Below, piece by piece: positions 33,954 to 43,871 of a stretch of 64,000 bases of DNA. The first letter of the stretch is position 1; each line of letters starts with the position of its first letter. A model generated the notes under the pieces. That model was given only the letters and a program-made list of their open reading frames with translations, made no database searches and was not told where the DNA came from. The translations under genes were made by a program, and so were the position numbers. This stretch comes from CAIPFQ01 sp035480615 (lineage in GTDB: Bacteria > Chlamydiota > Chlamydiia > Chlamydiales > SM23-39): NCBI GenBank assembly GCA_035480615.1, contig DATIHO010000048.1, positions 1-64,000 on the forward strand. The letters run 5' to 3'.

Positions 33954-36613
33954 TCAGCCCAATTTTTGCCAACGGCCATTTGCACTACAATTGGGACATT
34001 TAAAGATAAAACCCCCTCCATTTTTTCCTTTACAATTTTTTGCATTGTCTCAAGCTCTGGATCAGGCGCTTCAAAAATCAATTCATCATGGATCTGGAGA
34101 ATCATTTTTGATTCCAACTTTCGGCTTTCCAATTCCCGGTCGATTTCAATCATGGCCATTTTGATGAGGTCGGCAGCAGTCCCTTGCAAAGGGGTATTGA
34201 CCGCGAGCCTTTCCGCCGCGGAGCGAATGGCAGGATTTTTATTGTGAATTTCGGGGATCGGTCGCTGTCTTCCCGTGAGGGTCGTAACAAATCCCATTTT
34301 GCGCGCCTCTGTTTTGCACGATTCGAGATAGTCTGAAATCTTAGGGTATCTATTAAAATATTTTTTAATAAAATCTGACGCTTCTTTTATGGAAATTCCA
34401 AGCTGTTTCGAAAGTCCAAACGGGCCCTGCCCATAGATGATGCCGAAATTGACGGTTTTTGCCGCGTCTCTCATTTCGGAAGTAACCATAGAAGGGGGAA
34501 TGTCATAGACAAGAGATGCGGTATGGGTATGAATATCCTGGCCTGATGAAAACGCGCGGATCAGCTCCTCATCTTTGCTAAAATGGGCTAAAAGGCGCAG
34601 CTCGATTTGTGAATAATCGGCGCCGATGTAAGACCAGCTGGGGCGCTCGGGCTTGAAACAGCGCCTGATGGCGAGCCCCTCATTGGAACGGACCGGAATA
34701 TTTTGAAGATTTGGATTTTGGCAAGAGAGGCGTCCCGTGGCTGCGACGGATTGGCTGAAGGTGCAATGAATTCGCTGCGTGCGGGGCAAAACGGATGTGG
34801 GAAGAGCTTCGATATATGTGGAGCGGAGTTTTTCCAGTCCTCGATAGTCCAAAAGAAGCTTGGCGATCGGATGCCGGACAGCTAAAGCTTCAAGCACATC
34901 GGCTCCGGTTGAAAATTCCGTTTTCTTACGAAACGGCTGCTTGAATCCCATCTTGACAAAGAGAATTTCACTGAGCTGTTTCGGCGAGTTAAGATTGAAT
35001 TCCGCTTTTGCTTCTTGAAAAATCTTTTGCCTGAGGTGTTCCAGTTGATGCAACTGATTTGCTCCCAATTGCTTGAGCTGCTCCACATCCAAATAAATTC
35101 CGGTTCGTTCCATTTTGGCTAGAATGGGCAAAAGCGGTATTTCAATATCAGAGAGAAGCTTTGTGAGATTTTTTTCCTCAAGCTCCTTTTCAAACAGTTC
35201 TTTCAGCCGTATTGTGTAGTCAACGTCTTCGCAACAATAAGCAGACACTTTTTGGATCTCTACATCCATCATGGAAATTTGCTGTTTTCCTTTTCCAATC
35301 AAATCGGCAATCGGAGTTTTTATTTTTTTGAATTTCTCAAGCGCAAGTTCATCCAATCCGTGCCGCCGGTTTTGAGGATTCAAAAGGTAAGAAGCAATCA
35401 GAGTGTCAAAGGAGATGGAAGATAGGTGAATTCCCTCATTTTCCAACACATGGAGATCGTATTTTATATTATGTCCGAAAAAGGAACATTGCGAAGATTG
35501 AAAAAAAGCTTTCAGTAAAGAGATTGTTTTCTCTCCCAATTTTCCGTTGCGGGGAACATACCACGCTTCTTTAGGCCCCAAACCAAACCCGATTCCGACA
35601 AGAGCGGCTGTCATCGGCGATACAGAGGTAGTTTCCGTATCAATACAAACCTGGCGCTGGCCTGCCAACTTTTCAAAAAGCCTTTTCAGCTCCTCTTCCT
35701 CGTCAATGAAATGGTATACGGCTTGAAGATGCTTTTCCGGTTTTTTAGAGGAAGTTTTGATTTCTCCCATATCGCGCAAAAGAGATAGGAATTTCATCCG
35801 GTGATAAAATTCGGTCAGGGCATTTCTATCGATTTCTTTGATTTCGTAAAATGTCTCGTTTTTTGGAACTTCCACACTTAAGTTTAAAGTGGCGAGTTCG
35901 CGGCTCATCAACGCCTGGGATTTATTGGCTCGAAGGATTTGTTGTTTTTTTTCTCCTTTGATTTTTTCAGGATGGGCTAAAATCACATCCAAAGCACCCA
36001 ATTCGGCAAGCAAAGCAGACGCGGTCTTTGGGCCAAATCCGGGAATGCCCGGAATATTGTCAGACGCATCTCCGACAATGGCTAAATAATCGAGCATTTG
36101 ATCCGGACGGACGCCGAAGAGCTCCTCAACTTTTTCCGCATTGATCAGGAGATTGTCTTTATGCGCATGAACCACAAAAACCTTGTCATTGACAAGCTGC
36201 ATCAAATCCTTGTCGCTCGAGCAAAGATAGACATCGGCTCCCTGCCTCGCGGCCCATGTGGCAACAGCCGCCATCGTATCGTCCGCTTCTACCCCTTCGA
36301 CGCAAAGAGTCGAAAGGCCGGCCATCTCGCACCACTCATAGGCCCATTTAAATTGCGGGTAAAGGTCGGAAGGCGCCTCCTTGCGATGCATTTTATAGTC
36401 CGCATACACTGCGAGTCTTGATTTTTTATTATCGGGACCGTCGAATACGACGACAAAATGTCCAGGTGAAAAATCTTTGAGCAATTTGTGAATAGAGCGG
36501 ATAAATCCATATAAGGCGCTGGTCGAGAGTCCTTTATGGTTGAGCATAGGCCCGATCGCATAATACGATCGAAATAGGTAATTCACCGCGTCGACAATAT
36601 AGATATTTTCCAC
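33947..36613 (-). CDS. polA: DNA polymerase I
   Basis: PolA removes RNA primers and fills gaps. The 5'-nuclease domain (residues ~1-280) starts IVDAVNYLFRSYYA and has FDGPDNKKSRL and DKDLMQLV. The 3'-5' exonuclease domain (~310-500) retains all carboxylates, in VCIDTETTS, GHNIKYDLHVLEN and CEDVDYTIRLKE, so proofreading is probably active, unlike several bacterial Pol I enzymes. The polymerase domain (~520-888) carries GADYSQIELRLLAHFS, the O-helix RDAAKTVNFGIIYG, and QIHDELIFEAPD. At 888 residues it is full length. It heads the minus-strand operon; its start is AT-rich with GGAAAG upstream. Confidence 0.98.
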   Translation of the reverse strand: MENIYIVDAVNYLFRSYYAIGPMLNHKGLSTSALYGFIRSIHKLLKDFSPGHFVVVFDGPDNKKSRLAVYADYKMHRKEAPSDLYPQFKWAYEWCEMAGLSTLCVEGVEADDTMAAVATWAARQGADVYLCSSDKDLMQLVNDKVFVVHAHKDNLLINAEKVEELFGVRPDQMLDYLAIVGDASDNIPGIPGFGPKTASALLAELGALDVILAHPEKIKGEKKQQILRANKSQALMSRELATLNLSVEVPKNETFYEIKEIDRNALTEFYHRMKFLSLLRDMGEIKTSSKKPEKHLQAVYHFIDEEEELKRLFEKLAGQRQVCIDTETTSVSPMTAALVGIGFGLGPKEAWYVPRNGKLGEKTISLLKAFFQSSQCSFFGHNIKYDLHVLENEGIHLSSISFDTLIASYLLNPQNRRHGLDELALEKFKKIKTPIADLIGKGKQQISMMDVEIQKVSAYCCEDVDYTIRLKELFEKELEEKNLTKLLSDIEIPLLPILAKMERTGIYLDVEQLKQLGANQLHQLEHLRQKIFQEAKAEFNLNSPKQLSEILFVKMGFKQPFRKKTEFSTGADVLEALAVRHPIAKLLLDYRGLEKLRSTYIEALPTSVLPRTQRIHCTFSQSVAATGRLSCQNPNLQNIPVRSNEGLAIRRCFKPERPSWSYIGADYSQIELRLLAHFSKDEELIRAFSSGQDIHTHTASLVYDIPPSMVTSEMRDAAKTVNFGIIYGQGPFGLSKQLGISIKEASDFIKKYFNRYPKISDYLESCKTEARKMGFVTTLTGRQRPIPEIHNKNPAIRSAAERLAVNTPLQGTAADLIKMAMIEIDRELESRKLESKMILQIHDELIFEAPDPELETMQKIVKEKMEGVLSLNVPIVVQMAVGKNWAEC

Positions 36614-36951
36614 CTTTCCGCTCCTTCAATTTCCGCGCAGAAAAAAAACTTGTTGATTTATAGATTAGCAAATCCTTATTAGGGAAATAAAGAAGAGATA
36701 ATGATCTTGGGATGTATTGCATGATCCGGAATCGGCACACGGAAAAATGGGAAAAATACAGGAGCGAAAACTTTTTTCAGCATTTTTCTTGATTAAATTT
36801 ATCCGCAGGCTTAAAAAATAAAGTAATAACCAAAATTGCCTTCGGAGACTGCATGAAAGATGCATCGCTGAAAAGCAGATGGGTGGATATGAAAAAAAAA
36901 GAAACAATCTTAGCGCAAGCTAAAAACCTTCTTCCAAAACGGAGAGCAACA

Positions 36952-38160
36952 ATGAACTTAGCGACGAAAACAATGCCCTGGATGGCGGCCTCATTTTTAG
37001 CGGCTGCATCACTCTTTGGGCAAAATCAAAACCAAGGCGGATGTCCGCCCCAACCTTCTGTGTGCAAGCCTGTGCCGCCGCCACGTTGCGGCCCTCTTCA
37101 AGCTCCACAGCAGCCCACTGTATGCGCATATAATGCGCCTGCAGAAATCAATATCGGCATGCAAGGCGATATCGACTTTTTCGTAACCGGCAGCTTTATT
37201 TATTGGCAGCCTTCGCAAGACAATATGTCTATCGGGCTGACAGACAATAACCCGGTTCTGGGCGTCACTCCGGAACCCACAATCCAGGGCGCTTTTATCG
37301 ACATGGATTTCGATTTCAAACCCGGTTTCCAAGTCGGTGCGGGAATGAACCTTCAATGGGATGATTGGGTTGGATATGTCGAATATACCAGAGTCCACGG
37401 AACGCACCATGCCAGTTCAAACGGTCCGTTGACTACCCCAAGCATCTTGGCAACCCAGGGGCATTCCTGGATCTACGGGATAGCCGGGCAGCTCTTCAAT
37501 ACCGCGAATGGCAGTTACAGAAACAACCTCGACTTCGTTGATGTTGAAATGAGCCGCGTCTACTACGTAGGCAGGTGGCTGGTGTTCCATTCGGCATGGG
37601 GAGCAAGGGGCGCGTGGATTACGCAAAACATGCATACGCAGTATAGGAATACTACGGCTGCAGCAGTGAACGACATATCCGCAACCGTCATGTCTTATCC
37701 GGGAGAAGCGAATGTTTATCAAAGAGCGCATTCTTGGGGACTTGGTCCCAGATTGGGCTTAATCATGGATTGGATGCTTGGCTGCGGATTTAGATTCTTT
37801 GGATCCGGTTATGGAGATATTCTATATAGCCAATACAAAATCCAGGACAAAACCGTTTTTATCCCATATGTTTCAAATGGCACGTCTCTTGCCACCGGAC
37901 GCCCGGTCAGCATCATAACATATGATAAGGCCAGAAGCCTCTTGAGAGCCCACATGGATTTTGAAATGGGCTTGGGATGGGGATCTTACTTTGACCATAA
38001 TGACTGGCATATCGATCTGTCAGCATCCTATGGATTCCAAGTATTCTTCGACCAAAATATGTTTCGGCAATTCCCTAGCGCGCGAGTCGGAATCAATACG
38101 ATGCCGCATGGGAATCTCTATGTACAAGGTTTAACTGCTACGCTAAGAATCGATTTCTAA
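36952..38160 (+). CDS. MOMP-like outer-membrane porin (Legionella-MOMP type)
   Basis: The preferred start (GGAGA six bases upstream) gives a clear signal peptide, NLATKTMPWMAASFLAAASL followed by Phe-Gly-Gln. The mature protein begins with a Cys/Pro-rich segment (GGCPPQPSVCKPVPPPRCG) and then alternating beta strands such as DIDFFVTGSFIYWQPSQDNM, VGYVEYTRVHG and GLGPRLGLIMDWML, ending LRIDF with a terminal aromatic residue. This is the Legionella-type MOMP-like family, which is expanded in environmental chlamydiae in place of, or with, classical OmpA. The N-terminal cysteines may join disulfide-linked outer-membrane networks. A weak promoter candidate is TTGATT-N17-TAAAAA at 36789-36817. 36614-36851 otherwise holds no gene. 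Confidence 0.85.
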   Translation: MNLATKTMPWMAASFLAAASLFGQNQNQGGCPPQPSVCKPVPPPRCGPLQAPQQPTVCAYNAPAEINIGMQGDIDFFVTGSFIYWQPSQDNMSIGLTDNNPVLGVTPEPTIQGAFIDMDFDFKPGFQVGAGMNLQWDDWVGYVEYTRVHGTHHASSNGPLTTPSILATQGHSWIYGIAGQLFNTANGSYRNNLDFVDVEMSRVYYVGRWLVFHSAWGARGAWITQNMHTQYRNTTAAAVNDISATVMSYPGEANVYQRAHSWGLGPRLGLIMDWMLGCGFRFFGSGYGDILYSQYKIQDKTVFIPYVSNGTSLATGRPVSIITYDKARSLLRAHMDFEMGLGWGSYFDHNDWHIDLSASYGFQVFFDQNMFRQFPSARVGINTMPHGNLYVQGLTATLRIDF

Positions 38161-38191
38161 GAGCGCGTCTGCAGCATAATCATATCTTCGG

Positions 38192-38223
38192 CAGGCCGGA
38201 AGAAATTCCGGCCTGTTTTTTTT
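38192..38223 (+). terminator. Intrinsic terminator of the MOMP-like gene
   Basis: CAGGCCGGAA and TTCCGGCCTG form a perfect 10 bp stem with a GAAA tetraloop, followed by eight T. It lies 31 bases after the stop and also separates the convergent glucosidase gene. Confidence 0.93.
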
Positions 38224-38230
38224 GAAAACA

Positions 38231-40918
38231 TTATGTATTAAATTCATCGATCAAGTTTGCCACCAACGCAGTCCATCCGGTTTGATGGGAAGCTCCTAAA
38301 CCACGCCCGCTATCGGCATGAAAATGTTCATAAAAAAACAAATGATCTTTAAAATGGGGATCTTTTTGGAATTTTTCCACATTTCCAAACATGGGCCTAT
38401 TGCCTTGCTGATCTTTCTTAAAAAGATTTAAAAGCCTTTTTGAAAAGCTTTCGGCCATTTGATCCAATGTGACAGCCTCTTCGTTTGGTATTTTGATTTG
38501 CAATGAATCTTGAAACACCTCCCCAAGCCGTTTCAACGTTTCAATCAGAAGATAATTAATAGGAACCCAAATCGGACCTCTCCAGTTTGAATTCCCTCCT
38601 TTGATTTTCTCCTTTGTTTCTCCGGGTTCATAGCAAAGCGACTGGCCGTAAAGGCGAACAGGATGCTCCTTGTGATACTTTGAAAGGCTTCTTAACCCAA
38701 ATTCTGAACGAAATTCATTAGGATCCCAAAGATAGGTTAAAAATCGGGCAAGTTCCTTCGAATCCAATAACCCAAATCGAAACTTTGTGCCTGCGGAATG
38801 GGAAATTTTTTGGACGCATTTATCAGTCAAATGGGACTTGTTTTTTATGAACCATTGAAATGCCGAATAAAAATCGGGATATTGTTTCAATTCTTCCTCA
38901 TCTAACACATCGCAGGCAAAAAACGGGATGACCCCTGTAAGAGACCGAACCCGGATCTGATTGTGCTTCCCATCCGGACACCGAAGTGTGCTATAAAAAA
39001 ATCCATCCTCTTCGCACCACATATCATAATGACGCCAATACCCCTTTCTCATCGCGGCCGTTACATACACAAAGTGTTGAAAAAATTTAATCCCCAACCC
39101 CTCGTAAATCGCATTTCTTTTTGCCAAAATCAGGGAGATGCGCATCAGATTCAGGCAGAGAATCGATATCCATCCCGAGCCATCGGCTTGATCCAATAAA
39201 AACCCGGGGGGCAATTTTTCTGACCTCTCTGTAAAAAATCCAATGTTATCCATTCCCAAAAATCCCCCTTCGAAGATATTGTGACCGAGGCTATCTACCT
39301 TGTTGATCCACCAGGCAAAATTGAGTAGCAGCTTATGAAAGCATTTTTCGAGATACGGATAATCTTCTTTCCCAAATTTCTTCTTTTCCAACTCAAAAAT
39401 TTTTAAAACAGCCCAAGCCTGGACAGGGGGATTTACGTCGCTAAATTCCCATTCATAGGCCGGCAAAGCCCCATTCGGATGCTGAAATTGATCGAAAAGC
39501 AAAAGCCAAAGCTGCTGCTTCGCAAATTCCATGTCGATCAAAGCGAAGGTGAGGGCATGAAAGGAGAGATCCCAAGCCGCAAACCAGGGAAATTCCCACT
39601 TGTCGGGCATTAAAAAAACGCGCATGGAGATTACATGACGCCAATGAATGTTTCGGATATTCTTGCGCTCTTCGGGAGGAGGTTTTTTGGGGTTGTCTCC
39701 TTCAATCCAGGCGCCTACATCGTAATTATAAATTTGCTTATTCCAAATCATGCCTGCAAAAGCTTGCCGTTGAATCTCTTTTTCTTCTGCAGAGGCGGTT
39801 TTCGGATGGATAGATTGATAAAAAAGATCCGCTTCGGCTTTTCTCAGCGAGATGACCTCTTCAACAGATTCTAAAGGATTTTTCATCTTGCTTGGCGTCA
39901 AACGAAGATAAACAACTTTTCTCTCTCCGGGGGCAATATTCGGAAAAAAGTAATGAAATGCGGATTTGGTCCCCACCTGTTTGGGATTTACAGTATTCGC
40001 ATGATTCTGAATGAGATACTGATGAAACGCGTCTTTCACATAGGGAGTATCATTTGGTTTTTCCCACAGTGCATTTTGATTCGTATCGTTATTCGTAAAA
40101 AGAGAGCGTCCTCCTGAAGAGGCGTAAAGATACCGTTTTCCAAGATGGTAATCAAATGGAATGTGTTGAGGCGTTGGCATTTCGGTATCATCAGCTACCA
40201 TGCACAATTCTCCATCCATCCGAATGATCGGTTCCGCCTTTTTCTCTCCTTCCCAACTCCACTGATTGCGAAACCAAAGTTGCGGTAAAATATGAAGAGG
40301 GGCATGGGCGGGACCCCGGTTGATCGCTTCGATCCGAATACAAATATCGTCAGGTTCTGCTTTTGCATATTCGATATAAAGATCAAAATAACGATCTTCA
40401 TTAAAAATCCCGGTGTCCAGCAGTTCATATTCCGGATCATCCACCCCTCTTCCCACATTTTCTTCGACCAGTTTCTGGTAGGGAAAAGGAGTTTGAGGAT
40501 ATTTATAGAGATATTTGAGATAGCTATGGGTTGGAGTCGCATCCAAATAATAATAGATCTCCTTTACATCCTCCCCGTGATTTCCTTCGAAGCAACTCAG
40601 CCCGAAAAGCCTTTCTTTCAAAATCGGATCTACCCCATTCCAAAAAACAGGCGCGAATAGAAGAACCTGATACCGGTCGGAAATTCCTGCGATTCCATCT
40701 TCGCTCCATCTAAAAGCGCGAAAACGGGCATGGTCGTGAGGAAAAGAACTCCACGCATCCCCATCTACGCTATAATCTTCCCGGACAGTCCCCCAGCTCC
40801 GTTCCGCGACATAAGGACCCCATTTTTCCCATTCGGAAAGAAAACCGACCGAAGGATTAAACCCCTTGTTTCTTAAAAAATATGAAGCTTCTTCGATTCG
40901 TGTTCTTTCCGGATTCAT
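38231..40918 (-). CDS. GH63-like glucosidase (MGH1-type family)
   Basis: The 895-residue protein has no signal peptide. It resembles the bacterial family annotated as glucosidase with an MGH1/GH63-like (alpha/alpha)6 catalytic domain: an N-terminal beta-rich half (WEKWGPYVAERSWGTVREDY, GIAGISDRYQVLLFAPVFWN) and a helical C-terminal half with WHRHVISMR-like RHVISMRVFLMPDKWEFPWF then AAWDLSFHA, and RGPIWVPINYLLIETLKRLG. These enzymes cleave alpha-glucosides; the exact substrate is unknown. The gene overlaps glucokinase by ATGA, so glucose released in the cytoplasm would be phosphorylated directly. Confidence 0.82.
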   Translation of the reverse strand: MNPERTRIEEASYFLRNKGFNPSVGFLSEWEKWGPYVAERSWGTVREDYSVDGDAWSSFPHDHARFRAFRWSEDGIAGISDRYQVLLFAPVFWNGVDPILKERLFGLSCFEGNHGEDVKEIYYYLDATPTHSYLKYLYKYPQTPFPYQKLVEENVGRGVDDPEYELLDTGIFNEDRYFDLYIEYAKAEPDDICIRIEAINRGPAHAPLHILPQLWFRNQWSWEGEKKAEPIIRMDGELCMVADDTEMPTPQHIPFDYHLGKRYLYASSGGRSLFTNNDTNQNALWEKPNDTPYVKDAFHQYLIQNHANTVNPKQVGTKSAFHYFFPNIAPGERKVVYLRLTPSKMKNPLESVEEVISLRKAEADLFYQSIHPKTASAEEKEIQRQAFAGMIWNKQIYNYDVGAWIEGDNPKKPPPEERKNIRNIHWRHVISMRVFLMPDKWEFPWFAAWDLSFHALTFALIDMEFAKQQLWLLLFDQFQHPNGALPAYEWEFSDVNPPVQAWAVLKIFELEKKKFGKEDYPYLEKCFHKLLLNFAWWINKVDSLGHNIFEGGFLGMDNIGFFTERSEKLPPGFLLDQADGSGWISILCLNLMRISLILAKRNAIYEGLGIKFFQHFVYVTAAMRKGYWRHYDMWCEEDGFFYSTLRCPDGKHNQIRVRSLTGVIPFFACDVLDEEELKQYPDFYSAFQWFIKNKSHLTDKCVQKISHSAGTKFRFGLLDSKELARFLTYLWDPNEFRSEFGLRSLSKYHKEHPVRLYGQSLCYEPGETKEKIKGGNSNWRGPIWVPINYLLIETLKRLGEVFQDSLQIKIPNEEAVTLDQMAESFSKRLLNLFKKDQQGNRPMFGNVEKFQKDPHFKDHLFFYEHFHADSGRGLGASHQTGWTALVANLIDEFNT

Positions 40919-41880
40919 GGCTTTACATCTTCCACAAAAGCCGCCGCGCCAATCAGGCCGGTGTCATCATTTAATACAACTTGAATGGGGATCGTTTGGA
41001 GAAGACTCCGAAAACGGCCCTTGCTTATAAAGGAAGAAAGAAAACCCTCCCCCTTTAATCTTTCCAAAATATGCGGCGCAATTCCCCCTCCCAGATAAAT
41101 GCCTCCAAGAGCCGAAAATCTCAATGCCACATTTCCCACTTCAGCGCCGTAAATGGATACAAACCAGTCAAGCGCCTTTGCACATGTCCTATCTTTATTT
41201 TTTACTCCCCATTCCGACACCACCATTGCCGGGTCTCTTTGTTCCATTTCCATTTTCACTTCGGGAGAAAGCAAGCTTTGATTTGTATCCACCAAGAATC
41301 GAAAAATATTATAGAGTCCAGGGCCAGACACTACCCTTTCATAGGAAACATGATCAAACTGATTTTTAAGATATTGGAAAAGAGCAATCTCCTCATTATT
41401 TCGAGGCGCAAAATCCGAATGTCCCCCTTCGGATGCGAAAGGATGGTGCTTTTTTCCATCCCAATACAATCCCGCTTCTCCGAGGCCGGTGCCTGCGGAA
41501 ACCAGAGCCCGGTTTCCTTGGCCGCCCGAATTTCCTGTCTGAAGGGAATAGAGATCCTCTTTTTTAAGCAAATGCAAACCGTGCGCGTTTGTTTCGAGAT
41601 CATTCAACAGCTTTGTCTGAATCTGAAACGTATGGCTCAATTGCGCCTCATCCAATACCCATGGCAAGTTGGTCGCTTTGCATTTCCCATTGAGCACTGC
41701 TCCGGCAATCCCAAAACAGGCCTTTGACGCGGTTTTTCCTTCCGATTGCATGAATTCCTTGATGATCAATTCGAGTCCCGGGTATTTACGGCTGGGATAC
41801 TTTTTATCGGAAATTTTCTTCCCTTTTTCGAAAAAAGCAAGCCGCGTATGCGTTCCCCCGACATCTCCAACCAAGATCAT
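40915..41880 (-). CDS. glk: Glucokinase (Glk, COG0837)
   Basis: Glucokinase uses ATP to make glucose-6-phosphate. The phosphate-binding loop GDVGGTHTRLAFF is at the N-terminus, followed by FGIAGAVLNGKCKATNLPW, LLNDLETNAHGL with the catalytic Asp, VSAGTGLGEAGL, and FASEGGHSDFAPRN. AAAGGAGATAAA directly before the ATG at 41880 makes this start better than the ATG nine codons upstream. Classical Chlamydia import glucose-6-phosphate and lack this enzyme, so it marks an environmental chlamydia. It forms an operon with the downstream glucosidase. Confidence 0.93.
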   Translation of the reverse strand: MILVGDVGGTHTRLAFFEKGKKISDKKYPSRKYPGLELIIKEFMQSEGKTASKACFGIAGAVLNGKCKATNLPWVLDEAQLSHTFQIQTKLLNDLETNAHGLHLLKKEDLYSLQTGNSGGQGNRALVSAGTGLGEAGLYWDGKKHHPFASEGGHSDFAPRNNEEIALFQYLKNQFDHVSYERVVSGPGLYNIFRFLVDTNQSLLSPEVKMEMEQRDPAMVVSEWGVKNKDRTCAKALDWFVSIYGAEVGNVALRFSALGGIYLGGGIAPHILERLKGEGFLSSFISKGRFRSLLQTIPIQVVLNDDTGLIGAAAFVEDVKP

Positions 41881-41981
41881 TTTATCTCCTTTGTTTAGAG
41901 TTATCATAAGAGGCGCTTTTTTTTCTTTGACTAGAAGGGGATCTTCCTTCCATGCTTATAGAGATACGGAGGTAATAATCT

Positions 41982-43040
41982 ATGACTCAACAACAACCTG
42001 CAGTAGATTCTGCAAAAAAAAAGGCGCTTGAACTTGCCATTGCCCATATTCAAAAACAATTTGGGGAAGGGGCGATCATGGCCCTTGGCAAACATTCCGC
42101 CGCCCACGGCCTCAGCGTCATCAAAACAGGGGCTGTTTCTCTCGATCTCGCTCTTGGCGTTGGCGGTGTTCCCCGAGGAAGAATCATTGAAATCTACGGA
42201 CCCGAATCTTCCGGTAAGTCCACATTGGCAACCCATATTGTTGCAAATGCACAAAAATCGGGAGGTCTTGCTGCCTATATCGATGCTGAACATGCTCTCG
42301 ATCCTGCTTATGCTGCGAAAATCGGGGTCAATATTGACGATCTTATGATTTCTCAGCCTGATAATGGCGAAGAGGCTTTGAACATTGCCGAAATGCTGGC
42401 CCGCTCCAATGCGATAGATGTGATCGTAATCGATTCGGTTGCCGCACTTGTTCCCAAATCGGAACTCGAGGGAGAAATTGGAGATCAGCATATGGGGCTT
42501 CAGGCCAGGATGATGTCTCAAGCGCTTCGAAAATTGACAGCCACTTTGTCCAGAAGCAATACCTGCGCAATTTTCATCAACCAAATCCGCGAAAAGATCG
42601 GGGTGATGTTTGGAAATCCCGAAACCACGACAGGGGGCCGCGCCCTGAAATTTTATGCTTCGATCCGGATGGATATTCGCCGTATTACAGGCATTAAAAG
42701 TTCAGATAACGGAGCTGATATCGGCTCACGGGTCCGGGTAAAAGTTGTGAAAAACAAATGCGCTCCGCCATTTCAATCTGCGGAATTCGACATCATTTTC
42801 AATGAAGGCATTTCTCATATCGGCTCATTGATCGATATCGGCGTCGATTGCGGCGTCATCGATAAAAAAGGGACCTGGTTCAGTTACCAAACCCATCGTC
42901 TTGGCCAAGGCCGAGAGGCGGCTCGTGAAGAACTGAAAAACAATTCCAAATTAACCGAAGAGATTGAAAAAAACATTCTTGCCAAAATGCAACAGGCGAG
43001 GACGCCCTCAACAACAAATGCCGCAGAGGCTCTGGTGTAA
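41982..43040 (+). CDS. recA: Recombinase RecA
   Basis: RecA forms the ATP-dependent filament for homologous recombination. Walker A GPESSGKST is near residue 68, followed by YIDAEHALD, Walker B VIVIDSVAALVPKSEL near 142, the loop L1 region EGEIGDQHMGLQARMMSQAL, and L2 around NQIREKIGVMFGNPETTTGG. The 352-residue length is normal. GGAGG nine bases before the ATG supports the start. No LexA-type box was seen upstream, as expected for Chlamydiae. The last 33 bases overlap the convergent prenyl synthase gene. Confidence 0.98.
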   Translation: MTQQQPAVDSAKKKALELAIAHIQKQFGEGAIMALGKHSAAHGLSVIKTGAVSLDLALGVGGVPRGRIIEIYGPESSGKSTLATHIVANAQKSGGLAAYIDAEHALDPAYAAKIGVNIDDLMISQPDNGEEALNIAEMLARSNAIDVIVIDSVAALVPKSELEGEIGDQHMGLQARMMSQALRKLTATLSRSNTCAIFINQIREKIGVMFGNPETTTGGRALKFYASIRMDIRRITGIKSSDNGADIGSRVRVKVVKNKCAPPFQSAEFDIIFNEGISHIGSLIDIGVDCGVIDKKGTWFSYQTHRLGQGREAAREELKNNSKLTEEIEKNILAKMQQARTPSTTNAAEALV

Positions 43041-43871
43041 GGCTTCAAACAACTCTTGAAACGGCTCTGTCCAAAGATGGAGTTTTTTCAAAGAGGTTCG
43101 AAATAAAGCGATCTCCTTTTCAAAAAGGGAAATCGCTTTTTTTCTTCCAAATAACATAGCGATATTCATTTCTTTCACGCCATCTTGTACATCGTCTTGC
43201 AAATCATCGGCAATCTGAAATGCCATGCCAAGATGAAAGGCCAGTTTTTGTAACTCTTTCACGCAAGATGTGCATCCGCCTCCAAAAAGCCAACCGAAAA
43301 GGAAAGAGATTTCAAACAGGGTAGTCGTTTTTTGCACGATCACTTTCCGGATCGTCTTCCAGCTTGAATCGGGCGGAAACAGATCTAAATATTGCCCACT
43401 TGTGGCGCCCTGGATCCCGGCGCATTTGGTAGCGGCGGAGAGGCAAAGAAATGAAGCTTCGCTTGCCTTCGAACAAAAACGGTTGTCTTGACTCATTTGC
43501 TCCTGATTGAGGTAAATCCCTCCATATCCTTCCGCGATCAACGTATAGCTCGCCAATATGGCGGTAGCCTCTCCAAAAGCTTTGTGCAAAGAGAGGCGGT
43601 TTCTCCGCAATTCATCATTGTCCATACAAGGAAGGTCATCCGCAATCAAAGACGCCGTATGAAAAAACTCCACTCCCAATGCCGCCGGAAGGACATTTAA
43701 ACCATTGGATAAAGCATCGGCAGTCATCATGACGATCAATGGGCGGATTCTTTTTCCTCCAGAGACAAGGGCATATTCGCAAGCATCGCGCAAACGGCTT
43801 TTTTTCCCAAAACGTTCGATTGCCAAGGGGAGTTCTTTTTCAAATTTTTGACGGTAATTTTCAAGGAGCAT
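43008..43871 (-). CDS. ispA: Polyprenyl diphosphate synthase (farnesyl/geranylgeranyl type)
   Basis: This enzyme condenses isopentenyl diphosphate with allylic diphosphates to feed quinone and undecaprenyl synthesis. The first Asp-rich motif is in SLIADDLPCMDNDELRRNR (DDxxxxD type, as in bacterial FPP synthases), preceded by GGKRIRPL; the second is FQIADDLQDD. The 287-residue length fits. Chain length is not certain from sequence. The gene overlaps the GlmU-like gene by 11 bases, an arrangement recalled from Chlamydia (CT628-CT629), and overlaps the recA 3' end. Confidence 0.92.
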   Translation of the reverse strand: MLLENYRQKFEKELPLAIERFGKKSRLRDACEYALVSGGKRIRPLIVMMTADALSNGLNVLPAALGVEFFHTASLIADDLPCMDNDELRRNRLSLHKAFGEATAILASYTLIAEGYGGIYLNQEQMSQDNRFCSKASEASFLCLSAATKCAGIQGATSGQYLDLFPPDSSWKTIRKVIVQKTTTLFEISFLFGWLFGGGCTSCVKELQKLAFHLGMAFQIADDLQDDVQDGVKEMNIAMLFGRKKAISLFEKEIALFRTSLKKLHLWTEPFQELFEALHQSLCGICC

